A stretch of DNA of 64,000 bases from Pollenia angustigena (taxonomy: Eukaryota; Arthropoda; Insecta; Diptera; Polleniidae). Positions 58,394-64,000 of this stretch are shown here, piece by piece; the stretch's first letter is position 1, and every line of letters begins with the position of its first letter. Where the stretch lies: assembly GCA_930367215.1 (NCBI GenBank), contig OV884056.1:283756067-283820066 (forward strand). Direction: 5' to 3'. The translations under genes and the position numbers were made by a program. The notes beneath the pieces are model-generated. The model searched no databases. It saw nothing but the letters and a program-made list of their open reading frames with translations, and was not told the DNA's origin.

Positions 58394-59797
58394 AAAAAGT
58401 TTTGAAAATTTGTACAGGGAAAACTAAAGAAAAGAAGTTTTGTTTTGACAATTCAATTTTTGACATTTAAGTGGTAGTTCCGTCGTTGAAATTCTTTCAG
58501 TCGATACTGAAGGAATCTAAATTATCTTTTGAGTGCCTATTTCACCAATTGCATTTAAATAGCAATTTTTGTTTTTCACGTCAAAACAAAATTATATAAA
58601 AATATATAATCAAATATGAATTGATATTTAAATACAGTTGGTGAAATTCGTTCTCAGTGTTATAAAAACTAAAATAAATGCTTTACAACACTAAAAAATA
58701 ATTTCAATTCGCTTAGGAGATATCGACTAAAAGAATAAAATTGCTTTCAAATCGAAAAAATATTCGATTACGACTGCCACAATTATGTGGTATGTGCACA
58801 ACGATGGCTGCATGTAAAGTTGTTCTTTTCTTTTTCTTTTTTATTCGCTGTAAATTAAATTGTTGTTATTTTGAACCGAAAAAAGTTTAAAACAATTACT
58901 GCGTGTGTTCATATTGGCATTTTCAAAAGGGAATTGAAATGAAGTTGAGCATCAAAAGATGAAGCGTGTGAAAGCAGACTATTTTTTTATGTTTTTGTTC
59001 GCCGCAAAATCCGTATTATGGGCCAACTGACTTTTATACAGACTGACCACCAATATCGATAAAATACTGATACAATAGCTGCATTAATGCTGAATAAAGA
59101 AAATATTCAAGACGTTTTAAAAATTAAGCAATCTAAATTTATATTTAGATTTACATAAAGGAATATTTTAAAATTTAAATTTTGACAAAAAACATAAATA
59201 AAGGAGTAATTTTTTTATTTTTCTCCTGGCAACACTGGTACAAACATTTCTCAAAATTTGCGGCTCTAACTCTCCGATCTGTTTTAAACTTAAGGGAAAA
59301 AGAAACCACACAAATGGTTTGGCAAACACACACTTTGCTTCCGTTTTGCGTACAATCATTAATTTTTAATTTCTGTTTTGTTGCCAATGAATGCAGACGA
59401 TGATAGTGCTGCGGCATTATGACCACCTATTTGTTTAAAACGAAGGAGAAATAAATTGGAGTTAAGAGTTAAGAGTGGCTTAAACCACAAGCTGTTTTTA
59501 GAATTTAGGATTGAAAATTACTTTAACGTATTTCCATTTAGCACTAGACACCACAAACATGTCTGGAAAATATTAAAAAAATTTAAAATTTCTACAAAAC
59601 ATGCTTCAAATGTTGGTCCAAACAGTAAACACCCCAATCAACAACACAAAATATTTGTACAAACATAAAATTTTATTTTTGCATGCCTTCCGTAAGCGAG
59701 ATGGTTTATTAAAAAAAATTCATCATGACATTCCCCCTTGAGAGCATAGGGAACAAAATACTTATCTTTAATATTTACTTGATTATTTCTGATAATA
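58394..59797. other. AT-rich spacer
   Basis: Frames near 59168-59426 on both strands overlap and have no motif. No gene is supported. Confidence 0.5.
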
Positions 59798-60310
59798 CAG
59801 TAGAATCCCGATAATTCGTAATCGCAAGGGACCGGCCATTTCTTACGAATTATAGGGGTTTTCGATTTAGCGGGGTTTCGATTTAACGGGGTTAATATAA
59901 AATAAATACGAATTAGCGGGGTTTTTCAATTTATTTACTAAAACAATAAAAAAAACATAAAAGACAATTGTTAAAAATAAAATATAGAAAAATTATATAT
60001 CAAAAATATTCATGTAAAAAACTGATCTTAAGAAAATAAACACACACACACACAAGCAAAAGAAAATAGCGGTAAACAAAAAATCATTCTTTCCATGTTT
60101 CTGTTGTTTTTATTACGAAGTTTTAGCAAACAATTACCATTTAAAAGAGGTAAAGACGATTTTATTTGAAAAACAAATTACGAATTATCGAGGGGACCAA
60201 AATGTATGGAAATTTTACGAATTAACGAGATTTTTTCAAGGGACCGACAGTTTATTACGAATTATCGGGAATTACGATTTATCGGGGTACGAATTATCGG
60301 GATTTGACTG
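59798..60310. mobile_element. 513-bp pogo/Tigger-like MITE with TA duplication
   Basis: CAGTAGAATCCCGATAATTC at the left and GAATTATCGGGATTTGACTG at the right fit pogo/Tigger-type termini. TA flanks both ends (59796-59797, 60311-60312). Inside, TTACGAATTA..GGG motifs are repeated near each end (subterminal repeats). A CA dinucleotide tract lies at 60041-60053. No DDE transposase. Confidence 0.88.
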
Positions 60311-61239
60311 TATTGTCATCGAAAACGAAACAAAAAAGTTTAACTTTGTATGTTTTAAGCGTGTCCAACAATTATAAAGAAATTTTAACGAGAAGTGCAG
60401 AAAATAATTAAAGAAGAAAATTAATAAAGGAAAAAAATGTATTTTGAAATGCACAAAGCATTCCACTGGTGCACCAAATTCGACATTAAAACTTTACTCT
60501 TCACAGGGTTAGAAATATAAAAGTGTTGTACGAGAGTAGGCATGGGAACTACAGCAATTTATGGAGCGATTTTACAAAATTAAGAAGTGTATTTTAAACA
60601 CTACACAATTCCTACCACTTTGTGGTGGGTATAAAAATGTTTTTTTGTTAAAATAAGATTTTTATGGTTAACTAAATAAATTGATTTAAATAATTAATTT
60701 CGAATTCAAATTTGAATTATTGATTCTAATTTACTAAATAAAAATTTGAATAGAATCTTACAAATAAATCAATTACATATAAGTTTGCTCTATTCAATTA
60801 CAATATTAAATTTTTTTTATTAAGTTTGAATCAACTGAGGTAATTGAATAAAATATAGATTTTATGGTAATTATTTTTAAGTTGAATCAATTAACAGATT
60901 GTTAGAAATCGTACGTGGTTTTTTTTATCATATTTTTATTTAAATCAATTATTAATTAAGAAAAAAATCACAATTTTCAATATTTTTAAATGTTAGTAAT
61001 AAATATAACATTATCTTTAACTTTAAAATAACAAATTAATATAAAACTTTAGCTTGTAAATCGCTTTTAATGACGTTTTTTTTTTAATAAATATCTATAA
61101 AATCCCGAAACCCGGGATTTGCGAAAACCAGTCCCGATTGGCATCCCTACATTTCTCCCTTATAAACCTGCTTCAGTGGAATCTCAAATTTTTTATTGCG
61201 TACTTAAACAGACAAAGCTGAACTCAAGAAACAGAAGGA
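60311..61239. other. AT-rich spacer
   Basis: 60660-60900 is rich in AATTGAATC/GAATTCAAAT motifs. CCCGAAACCCGGGATTTG and CCCGATTGGCATCCCTA (61104-61150) resemble one hAT terminus in inverse orientation; no partner was found. Confidence 0.45.
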
Positions 61240-61372
61240 CATGTAGCCAGTAGGCTAGCTTGTAGTGAGCTAGACTATCAGTGCGGGGGTTGCGGATTCG
61301 ATTCCCGCCAGAGACTCTGATCACCTGCAGATAAGCGACGAGCTTCGCGGGATTAGCATAGGGGGGAATAAG
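61240..61372 (+). repeat. tRNA-derived SINE, copy 2
   Basis: AGTAGGCTAGCTTGTAGTGA (A-box-like) and GCGGATTCGATTCCCGCC (B-box-like) align with copy 1 at 30025, as do CCTGCAGATAAGCG and GAGCTTCGCGGGATTAGC. The T-arm stem here (GGCGG type) is better paired than in copy 1. Ends in an A/G-rich tail. Confidence 0.8.
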
Positions 61373-61539
61373 TAAATGGCAGTGAAGTATCTGTATTAAG
61401 TTTATTCGATGTTACTTTGCAGATATTGACCTAGACGGCAGAATTGTGCGATGTCCTGTTGGCCAAAAAGGACCATGTAGGGATATTTTATGGGTATATC
61501 TAATGATTATGATTAAGGGTAATTTGAAAGCAATTTAAA

Positions 61540-61785
61540 GCATGGGTCTGAAAGGAAACAAAGATAAATAATTTTGACTGCTCTATTGAATGAAAAAAAT
61601 TTAGAAAATTCCGATTTAATGAAATTTAAAACATAGATAGAACCATATTTATATGGACACATTAGCATGATTCTCCATGGGTCCCGTATAGGGTGCACTC
61701 TCGTAAATGAGTTTTAAAATAGTTTGGTTTAGGGTATCACATAGTCGGGCTTGGCCGGCTGTACTTTCTTTCTTGTTTGTAGTTG
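61540..61785 (+). repeat. TATACCC-type dispersed repeat, right-end fragment
   Basis: TAAAACATAGATAGAACCAT, ATATGGACACATTAGCATG and GTCGGGCTTGGCCGGCTGTA, then ACTTTCTTTCTTGTTTG. It is the inverse of the left part of 57690-58393 and keeps the same terminus. Confidence 0.7.
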
Positions 61786-61867
61786 TATTTGTAAATAAAA
61801 TAAATAAAACAAATTAATTGGGAATTATGAAAAAAAGGAGGCATGTCATAACGTCCAGTGTCATAGT

Positions 61868-62355
61868 GTCCGGCTTTGCATACTAAAGCTTCTCTGTTTT
61901 CTCCTTGATGATATAACAAATACTGGCTTCGCTAACTAACACAGCGTTTACATTTGCCAGTACTGGCAAGACAGTAAGCATATTCATATTAGTTGGCAAA
62001 ACAATGCAAAAACAAAATAGCTGTAAAAGTGTTTATGTATTAGTGAAAAAGTTTGAATGAATTGCTACTGTCTTTCCAGTACTGGCAAATGTAAACGCTA
62101 TGTAAAGCTTTTCTGCGAAATCAGCCTTCGTTCGGAAACAAGGCATATTTTAGAAGCTTTACTTAGCGAAACCGGTACTTGTTATACCATAAAGAAAAAA
62201 ATACTTGCGCCCGCCCAAAGGCCGTCTGTGCAGAAAAGCTTTAGTTGGCGAAGCCGGTCTCTGCTATACCATAGAGTAGAAAATCCTTGCGCCCGGCCCA
62301 AGGCCGGCTATGCCGGTATTTGTTACACCATAGGGGAGAAAATCCTTGCGCCAAA
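61868..62355. repeat. 82-bp tandem repeat, inverted, interrupted by a MITE
   Basis: Inverse units read GAGAAAATCCTTGCGC with GAAGCCGGT and GCAGAAAAGCTTTAG, matching 33963-34216. Left of the MITE, AAAGCTTCTCTG and TACTGGCTTCGCTAACTAA lie in the other orientation, so this array also contains an inversion. About 4 units are visible to 62355. Confidence 0.7.
61940..62102. mobile_element. 163-bp Harbinger-like MITE with TAA duplication
   Basis: CACAGCGTTTACATTTGCC at the left and GGCAAATGTAAACGCTATG at the right. Both ends then contain the palindrome GCCAGTACTGGC. The flanking trinucleotide TAA (61937-61939, 62103-62105) is single in intact 82-bp units (CTAACTAAAGC at 34087), giving a 3-bp duplication as in PIF/Harbinger elements. 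Confidence 0.82.
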
Positions 62356-62388
62356 AAGTGTTTCTGTTATATATTTAATATATGCACC

Positions 62389-62546
62389 CAGAGAAAAAAC
62401 AACAAAACCATTTTTAAAAATTATTTAACCATATTATGTTTAATTTAACCAAATCATTGTCACCGAAAACCATATTATGGTTAAATAAGTTTTTTTAAAA
62501 AAATAGTTTTGTTGGTTGTGACCATAATAAAACATGTTTTTCTCTG
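62389..62546. repeat. AGAGAAAAAAC inverted-repeat module, second copy
   Basis: CAGAGAAAAAACAACAAAAC to AAAACATGTTTTTCTCTG. Inverted relative to 33769-33925, with TTTAATTTAACCAAATCATT shared. Confidence 0.75.
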
Positions 62547-62718
62547 CGTGTATGTAGATCTTTTTTGTATTTAACGTCTTTAGTAATTATGGACCTTATG
62601 ACATTTTTAAAATGTCATAATTTCCATTTGCAAAGTGTCTTAATGCCCACGGACATTATGACATGGACACTGTCACACTTTTTGGAGTGTCCATGGACAC
62701 TGGACGTTATGACATGCC

Positions 62719-63303
62719 ATCAAAAAATTAATTAATTAACTAATTAACTTTTTAAAAAAAAAGTTTAAAAATGTGTTTAAAAAAGGTTAAAACAACTTGA
62801 AAACTAGAGATTGAGATTGATTTCTCGTACTTCTAAATAGGCTTGCCAGACGGTCTTAATTTTTTTTTTTTTTTTTTTTTTTGATTTAAAGCCTAACCAT
62901 AAAACACATTACTTTTTTAAAATAGTTTACAGTTTTCCTTAAATAAAGCCGTGTAAAAAGCAAATAAATATTTAACATGTTGTTTTGTTTAAGTGTATTT
63001 GCTTAAAAATCTACTAAAAATTTGTTTTCTTTATTCAACACTTACAAATTGACAACACTGTGATGCTGATTTAAACTGAAGCCTGTATCAACACCTGGAT
63101 GTTTTCCCTCTTTGCTCAACACAAATAACGCTGTACTAGTTCGAAAATTAATAAATGGTAGAAATATGAACTATCCGTTTTTAGTTGATTCAAACCATAA
63201 TATTCAATCTTGAATATTTTTAAAACTAAAGCTTACCTAAAATGGTTAGCATTACTGGATTCAGCGTTGTCGAATTAGGTATAACCGTCGGGTGGCCTGC
63301 TTG
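62719..63303. other. AT-rich spacer
   Basis: GCTTGCCAGACGGTCTTAAT at 62843 resembles the possible hAT start at 37085. A T-run lies at 62862-62882. No gene recognised. Confidence 0.45.
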
Positions 63304-63660
63304 TTACAAATAAAAAAAGACGTTTTCGAGTCTATCACAGTGTAATTTTTTTTGTGTTAATACGTTTTTCAAGTGACTAACAAACAGATTTCCTTTTTTA
63401 ATATCGTTTGTTGCCCAACTACCAGTCAAGTTTCTTAATGGTGGCTTAGATATAACGGGCCTTTTTAGAATTCTAGCTGCACGCCCTAATAAGTAGTCAG
63501 ATTGTGGAGTTGCATCAAGTTCCTTAAGATATTTTTCTAGAGAAGCCGTTTTCTGAATCTGCAGTAAATTCTTAAGTTGCGGGGATCTGTACAGTTGCCA
63601 CTCTCTTCGAACTATCCTTTTCAAGAGCCGCTCGACATCTGTGGAATATATTTCAATCTT
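63304..63660 (-). pseudogene. Jockey-like LINE ORF2 fragment (linker before the reverse transcriptase)
   Basis: Minus-strand frame from about 63660, KIEIYSTDVERLLKRIVRRE, continuing WQLYRSPQLKN, LEKYLKELDATPQSDYLL, ILKRPVISKPPLRN and GSWATNDIKKGNLFVSHLKN, to a stop near 63304. This is the typical region between the endonuclease and the reverse transcriptase in jockey-type ORF2. Only this internal segment is present, bounded upstream by a T/A-run (63663-63682), so it is a fragment. It does not overlap the other LINE pieces, so their family relation cannot be judged. Confidence 0.8.
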
Positions 63661-64000
63661 TTTTGTTTTTTTTTTTTTTTTTTTGGGCCTATACTGAAAT
63701 GTTGAACAGCCAGTTTTAGATAGTTTAATTAAAAACGTTAAACAGCTTATTCAAAACAAAAGCGTACAGACGTTCTTGGTGCAAAAAGTGAGTTTATTTG
63801 CTTGATTTTTTTGTTTTTATCTGAATTGTGCTATTTTTATAAAAGATTATTTTAAGAAAATTTTTAATTACAAAATTCTCTTAAAATTTAAGTTGTCTTT
63901 AAGTGAATGTGAAGAATTTTGCAAATTTGAGTTATAGTCGAAAATTTATAACTGAATCTGATATGGCAAACTTTTGATTATAAACCTAATAGAACAACAT
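63661..64000. other. AT-rich edge sequence
   Basis: A T-run at 63663-63682 precedes DNA with no recognised feature. Confidence 0.5.

Larger units (their letters stand above)
61840..62718. mobile_element. 879-bp TIR element carrying tandem repeats
   Basis: GGCATGTCATAACGTCCAG at 61840 is mirrored by CTGGACGTTATGACATGCC ending at 62718. Subterminal ATTATGACAT-like motifs recur at 62600-62710. The interior is the inverted 82-bp tandem repeat, the AGAGAAAAAAC module and a MITE. No transposase. Confidence 0.75.

Overview
The window looks like a gene-poor, AT-rich, transposon-packed stretch of a dipteran (brachyceran, probably calyptrate) fly genome. The reasons are: decayed jockey-like and RTE-like non-LTR retrotransposons; mariner-family transposase relics of the DD41D ('rosa'-like) type; many hAT-type non-autonomous elements with 8-bp target duplications; and the TATACCC...CCGTCCG dispersed repeat common in fly genomes. 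I find no host protein-coding gene I can defend. Nearly all long open frames are transposon remains or accidents of repeats. Family names rest on motifs recognised by eye, not on a database search.

Layout. 0-10 kb: a ~399-bp tandem repeat (1-715), a 2.4-kb foldback element with a cysteine-rich reading frame (1448-3887), a ~140-bp periodic repeat (4325-4720), a hAT-like element (5257-6120) and a first diverged copy of a 'tRNA-like' repeat family (6121-7035). 8-21 kb: four decayed DD41D relics begin here (8.2, 13.0, 20.9, 28.0 kb), plus several nested inverted-repeat elements; the largest is a foldback shell (15211-18431) holding a 1.5-kb palindrome and a LINE. 19.9-26.5 kb: a LINE fragment flanked by ~140-bp direct repeats, a hAT element carrying an RTE-like LINE, and small palindromic MITEs. 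27-35 kb: a near full-length DD41D pseudogene, a tRNA-derived SINE, an 825-bp hAT element with target duplication, a hAT dimerisation-domain fragment and an 82-bp tandem repeat. 35.1-39.5 kb: two different hAT elements joined through one shared 8-bp target sequence. 40-45 kb: MITEs, including one nested in another family for which an unoccupied relative exists at 29.8 kb. 45.1-46.2 kb: a jockey-like reverse transcriptase pseudogene.

The outstanding structure is 46170-52349. Almost identical 564-bp units run head-to-tail about five times, then the strand flips through a 12-bp spacer and about six more run in the opposite direction, forming a ~6.2-kb palindrome of tandem repeats. Each unit carries a 74-nt tRNA-like segment with pol III A-box-like and B-box-like sequences. 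The whole block seems to have entered the 3' tail of the neighbouring LINE, with a ~13-bp sequence repeated on both sides. Older single copies lie at 6.1, 10.1 and 31.5 kb.

52-64 kb: further TIR elements, a pogo/Tigger-like MITE with TA duplication (59798-60310), a second SINE copy, a Harbinger-like MITE inside an 82-bp tandem array inside a larger TIR element, and a jockey-like LINE fragment at the right edge. The 'genes' here do not work together; they form a stratified record of insertions.
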